This document shows positions 1 through 7,846 of a stretch of 64,000 nt of DNA, piece after piece. Under the pieces are notes generated by a model. That model was not told where the DNA came from. It saw only the letters and a list, made by a program, of their open reading frames with translations, and made no database searches. The stretch comes from Echinicola sp. 20G. Its GTDB lineage: Bacteria > Bacteroidota > Bacteroidia > Cytophagales > Cyclobacteriaceae. The position numbers were made by a program, and so were the translations under genes. Numbering within the stretch: the first letter of the stretch is position 1; each line of letters starts with the position of its first letter. The stretch covers positions 3,788,501-3,852,500 of the forward strand of contig NZ_AP024154.1 of the NCBI RefSeq assembly GCF_015533855.1, read 5' to 3'.

Positions 1-733
1 TGGATTTGTGCCTCAGTTTTTCCAATGCCAGGTAATCCTGAAGGTGATCGATTTCATCTTGAAGAGGAACCAATGATTTTGGCGTTTGATAAAGAATGTA
101 ATCCAGTAGCTTGGATAGTTTTAGGATAAGTTCAGGTGTTTCATCACTTTTTGCGATGGCAGACCCATAAATGGTATTGAGGGTATTGAATAGAAAATGG
201 GGGTGAATCTGCATTTTTAAATATGACAGTTCTTCTTTTTTGAGCAATAGTTCTCCATTGACCAGAGTATATTGAAGTTCTTGATTCCTTAATTGGATTT
301 TATAACTTTCGCGATAAGCTGAAAAAAGGGTTGTCAGCAAAACAACGATATAAACCCCAATAATAATTAGGTAGAGGTTTTTGCTTAACATAAATTCATT
401 GTCCAAGGTCTCCAGGGAATTAATAAAGATATAGCCGGAAAAAGCGGAAAGGGTAATTAAAAAAATGGAGATGATGATAGTATAAATAGTATAAACTAAA
501 AACCACCAATGTTTTTGTTGGAAAAGGTAAGTTGGGATGATGTGGAAGCTGTAAACATTGACCATAGCCAAGGTAACAGGAAGGAGAAATGCCCCGAAAG
601 TAAATGCGGGCCCTAGGTTAGAAATGGTGATACCGAAGTAAAAAGTAAAAAACAAAAGGGCTCCCACACAGATTAAAAGCTGCTCGAGCAATTTACGGGA
701 TACTTCAATTAATAGGTCTTTTTTGTTTGTCAT
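1..733 (-). CDS. Sensor histidine kinase, LytS/YehU type, partial
   Basis: The gene runs off the left edge; 244 codons are visible from an ATG at 733. The N-terminal ~140 residues hold about four hydrophobic segments (roughly 17-35, 43-65, 77-100, 119-138). They are followed by a short linker and the His_kinase motif IHPHFLFNTLNTIY near residue 176, whose His in PHF is the phosphoacceptor site in this family. The catalytic HATPase part lies outside the window. In Bacteroidota such kinases usually pair with a LytTR response regulator; if so it would lie to the left, which cannot be seen. The input signal is unknown. The family call is firm from the motif; the regulated target is not deducible. 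Confidence 0.9.
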   Translation of the reverse strand, partial: MTNKKDLLIEVSRKLLEQLLICVGALLFFTFYFGITISNLGPAFTFGAFLLPVTLAMVNVYSFHIIPTYLFQQKHWWFLVYTIYTIIISIFLITLSAFSGYIFINSLETLDNEFMLSKNLYLIIIGVYIVVLLTTLFSAYRESYKIQLRNQELQYTLVNGELLLKKEELSYLKMQIHPHFLFNTLNTIYGSAIAKSDETPELILKLSKLLDYILYQTPKSLVPLQDEIDHLQDYLALEKLRHKS

Positions 734-943
734 TTAAATGGACAAGGTCTCTAAAAAAAATGTAATTCCAAAGAATTTACGATGGTTGACTGATTTAGGA
801 GGATAAGTAACTTGCTAAACTGAATGATAATAGAAAAACGGCATTAACTTGCCGTTCTCTGATCTTGTTTGGTGATTCATCGCATTTGCTAAGGGGATGT
901 TATCAATTTTACTACCATTGCAGTGTAACAAAAAATAAATGAC
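734..943. other. Divergent intergenic region with a small hairpin
   Basis: This region lies between the histidine kinase (minus) and the ExbB-like gene (plus). It holds a 7-bp perfect inverted repeat, AACGGCA at 837-843 and TGCCGTT at 850-856, with a 6-base loop and no clear T-run, so it may be an operator or leader hairpin rather than a terminator. I could not define a promoter. Confidence 0.4.
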
Positions 944-1360
944 ATGAATTTAATAACAACTATTCTAGGTCAAACAATGGGCTTTTTTATTTTTGATAGG
1001 TTTGTTGAAGGTGGAGTTGGTGGGATGACAATGATTTTAGCCTGTTTGACATTGGCGATTTTTTTCACCTTTAAAGCTTTTACCCATTTGAAGAGTGAAG
1101 CATCTCTGTTTTTAAAATACAAGAGACTTATCAATCAAGCGGTGCTGTTAGGATTGGTGATTTCTTTTGCCAATAGCATATTGGGGTTGATCCAAGGTTT
1201 TGATGCCTTGGAGGCCACAGGTGGCGCTGCAGATCCTGCGATCATTGCCGGGGGGCTGAAAATCTTTTTGCTTTCACCATTGTTTGGTCTTATTGTCTTT
1301 ACAATTGGCTATTCCATCACTTTTGTTCTTAGTTGGATGAGAAAAGCTGAATCTGAATAA
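944..1360 (+). CDS. Small MotA/TolQ/ExbB-like proton channel protein
   Basis: 138 residues with three hydrophobic segments (about 20-45, 65-85, 100-130). The C-terminal half, from LGLIQGFDALEATGG through AGGLKIFLLSPLFGLIV, matches the conserved TM2-TM3 region of TolQ/ExbB (typical form: GxIxGFxAI, then AGGIKxALLTTxxGLxV). Known ExbB/TolQ proteins are about 220 residues or more with a large cytoplasmic loop; here the loop between TM1 and TM2 is very short, so the protein is compact. No ExbD/TolR partner is adjacent. By homology it would be an inner-membrane proton-channel subunit, but without a partner its job is open. Start is ATG at 944. Confidence 0.65.
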   Translation: MNLITTILGQTMGFFIFDRFVEGGVGGMTMILACLTLAIFFTFKAFTHLKSEASLFLKYKRLINQAVLLGLVISFANSILGLIQGFDALEATGGAADPAIIAGGLKIFLLSPLFGLIVFTIGYSITFVLSWMRKAESE

Positions 1361-1477
1361 TAAGGTATTTGTAGCTTTAGTTGAAAGTCTAGCAGTTAAC
1401 AGATGGGGTTTCCACCTGAAGAATACCAATTACTTTAGGACAACAATGAAGCTCTAATTGAAAATTAAAAGATTCCC

Positions 1478-1579
1478 ATGAGAACATTTAACCATATTTA
1501 CCAAATGCTGCTTGCACTTATCATTTGGGCAGCATTTACAGGTCTATTGGATGTGATTGTGCTAATACCTACAGCTTGA
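1478..1579 (+). CDS. Possible 33-residue hydrophobic peptide
   Basis: ATG at 1478 to TGA at 1577-1579 encodes MRTFNHIYQMLLALIIWAAF followed by GLLDVIVLIPTA, a peptide with a basic start and one hydrophobic segment. It sits 117 bases after the ExbB-like gene on the same strand, and a strong terminator hairpin begins 22 bases after its stop. That layout fits a small membrane protein at the end of the transcript, but this is also the sort of short ORF that arises by chance. No family is recognised. Confidence 0.3.
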   Translation: MRTFNHIYQMLLALIIWAAFTGLLDVIVLIPTA

Positions 1580-1601
1580 AAAGTGTGTTTTGATTATAGA
1601 T

Positions 1602-1635
1602 GGGAGTGAAAGGAATATAAACTTTCACTCCCTTT
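1602..1635 (+). terminator. Rho-independent terminator
   Basis: Perfect 11-bp stem GGGAGTGAAAG (1602-1612) / CTTTCACTCCC (1622-1632) with a 9-base loop, followed by TTTATAC. It ends the plus-strand transcript of the ExbB-like gene and the tiny ORF at 1478. Confidence 0.75.
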
Positions 1636-1795
1636 ATACTCAATTAAAACTTAATCGACGATTCACATTTATAAAAAATAAATGGGCCACCTTCTTACTT
1701 TATGTTTGGTTAGAGTTGGACTGGTCTTTTGTAGGTGTTTGTTTGCTTGAGAACAATGAATAAGTCCTGATTGATAAAGCAAAGTCCTCTGATCA

Positions 1796-2509
1796 TTAGC
1801 CCATTGGGACTTCCATCAAAAGTACTTTAGATTTATCTAGCGCTTTTAGTTCTAAGCTTTTTGTATCCCATATACCCATGCCATCTCTTCGGGAAATTTC
1901 TTGCCCGTTGATTTCTAACTGGCCTTCTAATAGAAAAATATACACGCCATTGTTTTCAGGTGATTTTAAAGAATAGGTGAGGGAAATTCCACTTTCCAAG
2001 TCACCTAAATGAAACCAGGCATTTTGATAGATCCAAACTCCTTCATCATTTGCGGAAGGTGAAAGGATCTGAGCCAACCTGTTTTTAAGTGAAGAAATAT
2101 CCAGTGTTATTTGATCATACCTAGGCTTGACATTTCTCTTGTTAGGAATAATCCAGATTTGGAGGAACTTAACCGCTTTGTCTTTATTCTTGTTATACTC
2201 GCTATGCGTAATGCCGGTTCCTGCACTCATGACTTGTATATCTCCTTCTTTGATTACTGTGGTATTGCCCATGCTGTCGCGGTGCTTTAGGTCACCTTCA
2301 AGGGGGATAGAGATGATTTCCATATTTTCGTGAGGATGAGCCCCAAATCCCATTCCTGGTGCTACCTGATCATCATTGAGCACTCTGAGCATGCCAAAGT
2401 GTATTCTTTCCGGGTCGTAATAATTGGCAAAGCTGAAAGTATGATGGCTATCTAGCCAACCATGATTGGCATGGCCTCGTGTGTGAGCTTTATGAAGTAT
2501 AGATTTCAT
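1796..2509 (-). CDS. Pirin family protein
   Basis: 237 residues, the usual pirin length, with a bicupin layout. The N-terminal cupin shows HTRGHANHGWLDSHHTFSF and later HPHENMEIISIPLEGDLKHRDSMG, supplying the pirin metal-binding His/His/His/Glu set (HPHENME plus a later His). GDIQVMSAGTGITHSE is the second conserved pirin stretch. Pirins of the YhhW kind are cytosolic metal-binding proteins; some have quercetinase activity, and the true substrate here is unknown. The gene starts 5 bases after the sirtuin stop codon, so the two are almost certainly co-transcribed from upstream of the sirtuin gene. Confidence 0.9.
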   Translation of the reverse strand: MKSILHKAHTRGHANHGWLDSHHTFSFANYYDPERIHFGMLRVLNDDQVAPGMGFGAHPHENMEIISIPLEGDLKHRDSMGNTTVIKEGDIQVMSAGTGITHSEYNKNKDKAVKFLQIWIIPNKRNVKPRYDQITLDISSLKNRLAQILSPSANDEGVWIYQNAWFHLGDLESGISLTYSLKSPENNGVYIFLLEGQLEINGQEISRRDGMGIWDTKSLELKALDKSKVLLMEVPMG

Positions 2510-2514
2510 CGATT

Positions 2515-3207
2515 CTACGCTTTTAATTGGAGTAATTGAATCATTTTTTGTACACCTGAACTGGCTTGATCTTCGATGGCTGTCAAATTATCAACAAATC
2601 CAATTTCAGGAATCTTTACATCAATTATGAATTTTGGAATAGAAGAAGAAGCATATTGAATAAGACTTGCAGCAGGATAAACCAACATGGATGTTCCAAC
2701 CACAGCAAATATATCTGCTTCTTGCGTTGCTTCAATGGCAGGCTCCATCATCGGAACCATTTCCCCAAACCAGACTATAAATGGCCTAAGTTGACTGCCT
2801 TTTTCACATTTGTCTCCTTCCTTGATTTCCCAATGCTTCATGTCATAGATCAAGCTGGGGTCTAGGGTACTTTGGGATTTGAAAAGTTCTCCATGAAGGT
2901 GAATTACATGATTTGAACCTGCGCGTTCATGCAAATTGTCTACATTTTGGGTGACAATGGTAACTTCATAGTCCTTTTCGAGTTGGGCAAGGCCATAATG
3001 GGCTGCATTTGGAGCGACTTCCAAAGCCTGCTTTCTCCTCTGGTTATAGAAGTCAAGCACCAAGGCCCTGTTTTTGTGCCATCCTTGAGGGCTTGCTACT
3101 TCCATGACATCATGCCCTTCCCATAAGCCGTTACTATCTCTGAAAGTTTTGATACCACTTTCTGCCGAAATTCCTGCTCCAGTGAGTACAACAAGTTTCT
3201 TTTTCAT
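2515..3207 (-). CDS. cobB: NAD-dependent protein deacylase, sirtuin (SIR2/CobB family)
   Basis: 230 residues. NAD-binding motif GAGISAESGIKTFRD (residues 10-24), TQNVDNLHERAG (86-97) and catalytic His105 in HLHGE are all present. The YxxR pair that marks class III sirtuins able to remove succinyl/malonyl groups is present as Y54 and R57 (FYNQRR). The protein has only one cysteine, so the four-Cys zinc site of typical sirtuins is missing; from memory this loss occurs in Bacteroidota relatives, so it is probably not damage. It is the first gene of a two-gene unit with pirin (5-base gap). It likely acts on acyl-lysines of cytosolic proteins; targets are unknown. Confidence 0.92.
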   Translation of the reverse strand: MKKKLVVLTGAGISAESGIKTFRDSNGLWEGHDVMEVASPQGWHKNRALVLDFYNQRRKQALEVAPNAAHYGLAQLEKDYEVTIVTQNVDNLHERAGSNHVIHLHGELFKSQSTLDPSLIYDMKHWEIKEGDKCEKGSQLRPFIVWFGEMVPMMEPAIEATQEADIFAVVGTSMLVYPAASLIQYASSSIPKFIIDVKIPEIGFVDNLTAIEDQASSGVQKMIQLLQLKA

Positions 3208-3361
3208 GGTAGTAATTCTTGAAGTTGATATAGATAGAATTAATTTTACCTGTTGTGCTGGTTCTATAATTTAGCAAAATTAATTATTTGAAATAATATT
3301 CTAAAATCTGACAATTGGAAGTGTTTTTTCTAGCAATTAAGTTTGTTTCCTAGGTTTTACT

Positions 3362-3488
3362 CTTCATTTCTTTTCCTTAGATGAAAAGAAACGAAGCAAA
3401 GAAAAATCAAGACACAGCTAAAGCTTCTTCCCACAAGGCCATCGCCGCCTCGCAGCTGTGTCGACCTCCCCGCAACAATGACATTTAA
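3362..3488. repeat. Intergenic element with two inverted repeats, probably dispersed in the genome
   Basis: The first inverted repeat has arms at 3362-3375 and 3383-3396 (13 of 14 bp paired; core TTTCTTTTC / GAAAAGAAA). The second has perfect arms GACACAGCT (3411-3419) and AGCTGTGTC (3454-3462) around a 34-base GC-rich loop. The composition differs sharply from the AT-rich flanks. One frame reads open from ATG 3381 to TAA 3488 (35 codons, MKRNEAKKNQ...), but the peptide is unlike a real protein and looks like a by-product of the repeat. I recall similar sequences recurring between genes in related Bacteroidota; only one copy is seen here. Confidence 0.5.
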
Positions 3489-3563
3489 ATTGAAAGACTT
3501 CAACCAACTAGCACAATGGGTTAATTTAGTGAATTAACGGCAAATCTAATTGGATGAAAAAAT

Positions 3564-3590
3564 AAAACCGAGGCGTTCTACCTCGGTTTT
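3564..3590 (-). terminator. Terminator of topA
   Basis: Perfect 10-bp stem AAAACCGAGG (3564-3573) / CCTCGGTTTT (3581-3590) with a 7-base loop, just after the topA stop codon at 3594-3596. Read on the minus strand it is followed by ATTTTTTC. Confidence 0.85.
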
Positions 3591-3593
3591 TGA

Positions 3594-5915
3594 TTATTTT
3601 TTCTTTTTGGCAAACCTTCCTTTTTTCTTTTCAGGTTGGTTTTCTATGATCTCAATGGTTTCATCATAGCTAAGGTCTTCTGCAACTTTGTCTTTTGGGA
3701 TTTTAAAGTTGTTTTTGCCAAACTTGATATATGGCCCCCATCTACCATTCAGAATTTGAATATCCGGATTTTCTTCGAATGTCTTGATATGCTTTTTGGC
3801 ATCTGCCTCTCGCTTGTCCTTGATGAGTTGGATAGCTTCTTCTTCTGTGATGCTCAGAGGGTCTAGCTCTTTGCCCAATGATACAAATTTGCTGTCATGT
3901 CTGATGTATGGTCCAAACCTTCCTATGGCTGCTACAATTTTCTTGTCTTCAAACATGCCCACATCTCGGGGAAGCTTGAACAATTCCAAGGCATCTTCAA
4001 GGGTGATACTTTCGATGAACTGACCTTTTTTTAGACTGGCAAACTGTTTTTCTTCATCTTCTTGGTCACCGATTTGAACCAAAGGTCCAAATTTACCTAA
4101 TCTGGCGATGATAGGTTTTCCGGTTTTAGGGTCCTTACCCAATTCACGGGAAGAGCTTACATTGGCTCTTTCTACTGTTTCGGCTTCTTCTACAGTGCCA
4201 TGGAACCTACTGTAGAAATTTTCAATCATATCATCCCATTGTTGTAAGCCGTGGGCAATGTCATCAAATTCCTTTTCTACCTTGGCGGTAAATTTAAAAT
4301 CAATGACATTAGGGAAATGCTCTACCAAAAAGTCATTGACCACCATGGCAATATTGGTAGGGAAGAGTTTGTTTTTGTCAGATCCGGCGTTTTCGGTCTT
4401 TTCAGCTTTGGTAAATTCACCTCCTTTGATAATCATTTCGGTGTAATTACGTGGCTTGCCATCCCTAGACTCTTTAATGACGTAATTCCTCTTTTGGATT
4501 GTGGATATGGTTGGCGCATAGGTGGAAGGTCTACCTATCCCCATTTCTTCCAGTTTCTTCACTAAAGAAGCCTCTGTATATCTGGCTGGAGGTCTGGTAA
4601 AGCTTTGTCTGGCTTTCATTTCATTCAGATCAAGCTCTTGACCAATAGTCAAAGGAGGCAATAGACCTCTATTTCCTGCATCGTCATCCTCATCTTCATC
4701 ATCTGTACTTTCTAAGTACACTTTCAAAAAGCCTTCAAATTTAATGACTTCTCCAGTTGCACTTAAAGTAAGATCAGAATTGCTAATAGCGATGCTTACA
4801 TGTGTTTTTTCAAGTTGTGCATCAGCCATTTGCGAAGCAATGGCCCTTTTCCAAATGAGCTCATAAAGTCTTTCCTCATTGCGGTCACCCCCAGCTTCCA
4901 GGTTACTGAAATTGGTGGGCCGGATGGCTTCGTGAGCTTCTTGGGCACCTTCTGATTTGGAAGTATAGGTTCTGGCTTTATGGTATTCACTGCCAAAAGC
5001 AGATTGGATTTGGTTTTTGGCACTTTCCATGGCCTCCTGGGAGAGGTTGACACTGTCAGTCCTCATATAGGTAATCTTACCAGCTTCATAAAGTCGCTGG
5101 GCAATGGTCATGGTTTGAGCAACTGAGAAACTGAGTTTTCTACTGGCCTCTTGCTGAAGGGTAGAAGTAGTAAATGGAGCTGCAGGAGTCTTTTTAGCAG
5201 GTTTTTTCTCCAAGTTTTTGATGGAAAACTGAGCATCCAAGCATTCTTTTAAGAAAGCTTCCGCCTCTTCCTGGGTTTCAAACTTCTTAGGTAATTCAGC
5301 ATTTAATACTTTTCCTTTGACATCAAATAAGGCAGTGATCTTATAAGATGATTTTGATTCAAATTTATCAATCTCTCTCTCTCTTTCTACTATAAACCTA
5401 ACTGCCACAGACTGTACCCTACCTGCAGATAGCCCTGCTTTTACTTTCTTCCATAATACCGGAGATAGTTCAAAACCAACTAGTCTGTCTAGAATCCTTC
5501 TTGCTTGCTGGGCATTGACCAAGTCCACGTCAATAGATCTTGGGTTTTCAATTGCCTTAGTAATCGCATTTTTGGTGATTTCCCTAAATACAATTCTTTT
5601 GGTATTGTCATCCTTCAGTTTTAGGACTTCTTTTAGATGCCAAGAAATAGCTTCTCCTTCACGGTCGTCGTCACTCGCTAGGTAAATGGTCTCAGAATCC
5701 TTGACCAAACTTTTCAGCTGCTTGATTACTTCTTTCTTGTCAGAAGTGACTTCGTAGGTAGGTTGAAATTTGTTTTTTATATCAATAGCCTTATCGCCTT
5801 TTGGAAGATCCCGGACGTGACCATAGCTGGAAGCTACTTTGAAATCTTTTCCGAGATATCCTTCTATTGTTTTGGCTTTTGCCGGTGATTCGACAATGAC
5901 TAGATTTTTTGGCAT
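3594..5915 (-). CDS. topA: DNA topoisomerase I (type IA)
   Basis: 773 residues. The TOPRIM domain starts at once (LVIVESPAKAKTIEGYLG, residues 5-22, catalytic Glu9; DDDREGEA at 82-89). The central type IA domain carries GLSAGRVQSVAVR (161-173) and the nucleophile Tyr283 in ITYMRTDS. The enzyme relaxes negative supercoils through a 5'-phosphotyrosine link. The C-terminal ~150 residues have no Cys4 zinc fingers; instead they hold repeated modules of the kind GRFGPYIRH and GRWGPYIKFG, then a Lys-rich tail (PEKKKGRFAKKKK). This is a common C-terminus in Bacteroidota. It is single-gene with its own terminator and is divergent from the SixA-like gene. Confidence 0.97.
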   Translation of the reverse strand: MPKNLVIVESPAKAKTIEGYLGKDFKVASSYGHVRDLPKGDKAIDIKNKFQPTYEVTSDKKEVIKQLKSLVKDSETIYLASDDDREGEAISWHLKEVLKLKDDNTKRIVFREITKNAITKAIENPRSIDVDLVNAQQARRILDRLVGFELSPVLWKKVKAGLSAGRVQSVAVRFIVEREREIDKFESKSSYKITALFDVKGKVLNAELPKKFETQEEAEAFLKECLDAQFSIKNLEKKPAKKTPAAPFTTSTLQQEASRKLSFSVAQTMTIAQRLYEAGKITYMRTDSVNLSQEAMESAKNQIQSAFGSEYHKARTYTSKSEGAQEAHEAIRPTNFSNLEAGGDRNEERLYELIWKRAIASQMADAQLEKTHVSIAISNSDLTLSATGEVIKFEGFLKVYLESTDDEDEDDDAGNRGLLPPLTIGQELDLNEMKARQSFTRPPARYTEASLVKKLEEMGIGRPSTYAPTISTIQKRNYVIKESRDGKPRNYTEMIIKGGEFTKAEKTENAGSDKNKLFPTNIAMVVNDFLVEHFPNVIDFKFTAKVEKEFDDIAHGLQQWDDMIENFYSRFHGTVEEAETVERANVSSSRELGKDPKTGKPIIARLGKFGPLVQIGDQEDEEKQFASLKKGQFIESITLEDALELFKLPRDVGMFEDKKIVAAIGRFGPYIRHDSKFVSLGKELDPLSITEEEAIQLIKDKREADAKKHIKTFEENPDIQILNGRWGPYIKFGKNNFKIPKDKVAEDLSYDETIEIIENQPEKKKGRFAKKKK

Positions 5916-6077
5916 AATGGTTTTCTTTACTTTGGTAGCAATGTTTGAACATGCTCAACAAAATCCAAAAATAGACGCGATTATATTCTCCTCCAAATAA
6001 TAATCCATCTCATATTGGTTTTGGCATGGTTATTTCAATGTAATATTGTAATTATTTTTAATGCATATCAAGGTAAT

Positions 6078-6557
6078 ATGACTAAATATCTCACTTTATT
6101 AAGACACGGCGAAGCCGAACATGGTTATGGTCAGTCCGGTGATTTCAAGCGCAAACTTACAAGAGATGGAAAGTATAAACTCCAGAGACTAGCTAATGTT
6201 TTAAAGGAACGCAAAGTTGAATTTGACCTTTTGCTGAAGAGTCCTGCAACGAGAACTGTGGAGACTGCGGGAATTATCCGAGATGCTGTTTTGCCACATG
6301 AAGATACAGAAGAGGGAGTGTTGTATTTGGCAGAAACTGATGACATCATTAAGGTATTAAATAAGTTGTCTGATGATATTCATAAAGTAATGGTGGTAGG
6401 CCATAATCCTGGGATCAGCGCATTGTTATCTTTTCTAACTAACGAATATCAAATAAGCCTTTCACCTGGGATGATGGCTGTTATTGAACTTCATGCGGAT
6501 AAATGGGGAGTAGGACTATCTAGGGGGATGGGGACCTTGCAGGAAATATTACAATAA
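6078..6557 (+). CDS. sixA: SixA-like phosphohistidine phosphatase (histidine phosphatase superfamily)
   Basis: I choose ATG 6078 rather than the in-frame ATG at 6015: it puts the conserved start TKYLTLLRHGEAEHG at the N-terminus, gives 159 residues (E. coli SixA is about 160), and has AGG a few bases upstream; the extra 21 residues would be an unrelated hydrophobic stretch. RHGE holds the catalytic phosphohistidine, SPATRTVETA the second conserved Arg region, and GHNPGIS the second His. SixA removes phosphate from phosphohistidine in phosphotransfer proteins; the substrate here is unknown. It is divergent from topA. Confidence 0.85.
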   Translation: MTKYLTLLRHGEAEHGYGQSGDFKRKLTRDGKYKLQRLANVLKERKVEFDLLLKSPATRTVETAGIIRDAVLPHEDTEEGVLYLAETDDIIKVLNKLSDDIHKVMVVGHNPGISALLSFLTNEYQISLSPGMMAVIELHADKWGVGLSRGMGTLQEILQ

Positions 6558-6741
6558 GGTTGAATGGCAGATTCTATTTTGTTGAGTTCAAGAGTCTTAT
6601 GGAATGAGATTATTGAGTGTTTAATTATCACTTTTTTATATACAGAAATTCACAAATAATAAGTAAATTATAGTTAGTATTTTATCGAAATTAGCACATA
6701 GAATACAAGCTTTTTTAGCAGATTAAAACAAATTCAAAAAG

Positions 6742-7812
6742 ATGAGCAGTAAAAAACAGGAACTTATTGACAGTTTTGACCCAAATGGAGTAGCCTCACA
6801 TGGAAGTATTTTTGGTTTACCTTTTGATGATGAGTCAGCATCTTTGATTATAATTCCAGTACCTTGGGAAGTGACAGTTTCCTATGCCCACGGAACTGCG
6901 GAAGGCCCAGCTGCTGTGCTCCAAGCTTCAGCGCAAGTTGACCTTTTTCAGGATGATATTGTAGATGCATGGACTATGGGAATTCATATGCTTCCTATTC
7001 CTGAAGATATTCATATTAGTAGTACCAACCATAGGATTTTGGCTGGTAACTACATAGACTGGCTCGAAAATGGTAAATCCAAAGATGAAAAAGAACGCTT
7101 CTTGGCTGTACCGGATTTGATCAAAAAGTCCTGTGAGAAAATGAATACATGGGTATATGAAACGGCCAAGAATTACCTGAATCAAGGTAAAAAAGTTGCA
7201 TTGTTGGGCGGAGATCATAGTACTCCTTTAGGGTTAGTAAAGGCTTTATCCGAAAAATATTCAAGTTTTGGTGTATTGCAGATAGATGCACATGCTGATT
7301 TGAGGGTTGCTTATGAAGATTTTGAATTTTCACATGCTTCCATAGCCCATAACTTCCTCAAGATTCCCCAGGTTGAGAAATTGGTTCAAGTTGGTATTCG
7401 CGATTACTGTGAAGATGAGGCAGAAAGGGCAGAGGATGATGACAGAATCACCACTTTTTATGATCATGAAATTAAAGACCAATTATATGAAGGTCGAACT
7501 TGGAGATCTATCTGTGACCGAATAATTGCTTCATTGCCTCGAGAAGTCTATGTGACCATCGATATAGATGGCTTCGATCCAAAATTATGCCCTAATACAG
7601 GAACTCCGGTGCCAGGAGGTTTTGAGTTGGACCAAATTATGTATTTGATGAAACTTATTGTGAAATCAGGAAAGAAGATCGTTGGATTTGATTTGGTAGA
7701 GGTTGCTCCTGGGCCAGGAGAAGATGAGTGGGATGGAAATGTAGGTGCGAGAATTCTCTACAGAATGTCAAATTTGATGGGAGTGTCCCAGTCAAAACTT
7801 TGGTGGAAATAA
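6742..7812 (+). CDS. Ureohydrolase, agmatinase/arginase family
   Basis: 356 residues. The dinuclear Mn-binding motifs are complete: GGDHS with His159, DAHAD with Asp182/His184/Asp186, and DIDGFDP with Asp274/Asp276. The fold hydrolyses a guanidino group to urea and an amine. Agmatinase (agmatine to putrescine) is the likeliest activity in Bacteroidota, where a homologous enzyme works downstream of biosynthetic arginine decarboxylase, but arginase or formimidoylglutamase cannot be excluded from motifs alone. The protein is longer than E. coli SpeB (about 306 residues), with an insert near residues 105-130. No decarboxylase gene is adjacent. It ends at a terminator shared with the convergent ATPase. 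Confidence 0.88.
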   Translation: MSSKKQELIDSFDPNGVASHGSIFGLPFDDESASLIIIPVPWEVTVSYAHGTAEGPAAVLQASAQVDLFQDDIVDAWTMGIHMLPIPEDIHISSTNHRILAGNYIDWLENGKSKDEKERFLAVPDLIKKSCEKMNTWVYETAKNYLNQGKKVALLGGDHSTPLGLVKALSEKYSSFGVLQIDAHADLRVAYEDFEFSHASIAHNFLKIPQVEKLVQVGIRDYCEDEAERAEDDDRITTFYDHEIKDQLYEGRTWRSICDRIIASLPREVYVTIDIDGFDPKLCPNTGTPVPGGFELDQIMYLMKLIVKSGKKIVGFDLVEVAPGPGEDEWDGNVGARILYRMSNLMGVSQSKLWWK

Positions 7813-7816
7813 CGAT

Positions 7817-7846
7817 AAAGAGCCTGTTTTATAAGACAGGCTCTTT
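7817..7846. terminator. Bidirectional terminator between convergent genes
   Basis: Perfect 10-bp stem AAAGAGCCTG (7817-7826) / CAGGCTCTTT (7837-7846), loop of 10 bases, with T-rich sequence on the plus side. It lies between the agmatinase-family gene stop (7812) and the P-type ATPase stop codon (7847-7849), so it can serve both. Confidence 0.8.

Larger units (their letters stand above)
3208..3593. other. Intergenic region with a repeat element and the topA terminator
   Basis: 386 bases between topA (ends at 3594, minus strand) and the sirtuin (starts at 3207, minus strand). It contains the GC-richer inverted-repeat element at 3362-3488 and a terminator at 3564-3590, described separately. The AT-rich part at 3208-3340 is the likely promoter region of the sirtuin-pirin pair, but I cannot place a promoter box. 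Confidence 0.6.

Noticed and set aside
3381..3488. Short ORF of 35 codons inside the intergenic repeat
   Set aside because: Residue content follows the inverted repeats, there is no recognisable domain, and the start has no clear ribosome site.
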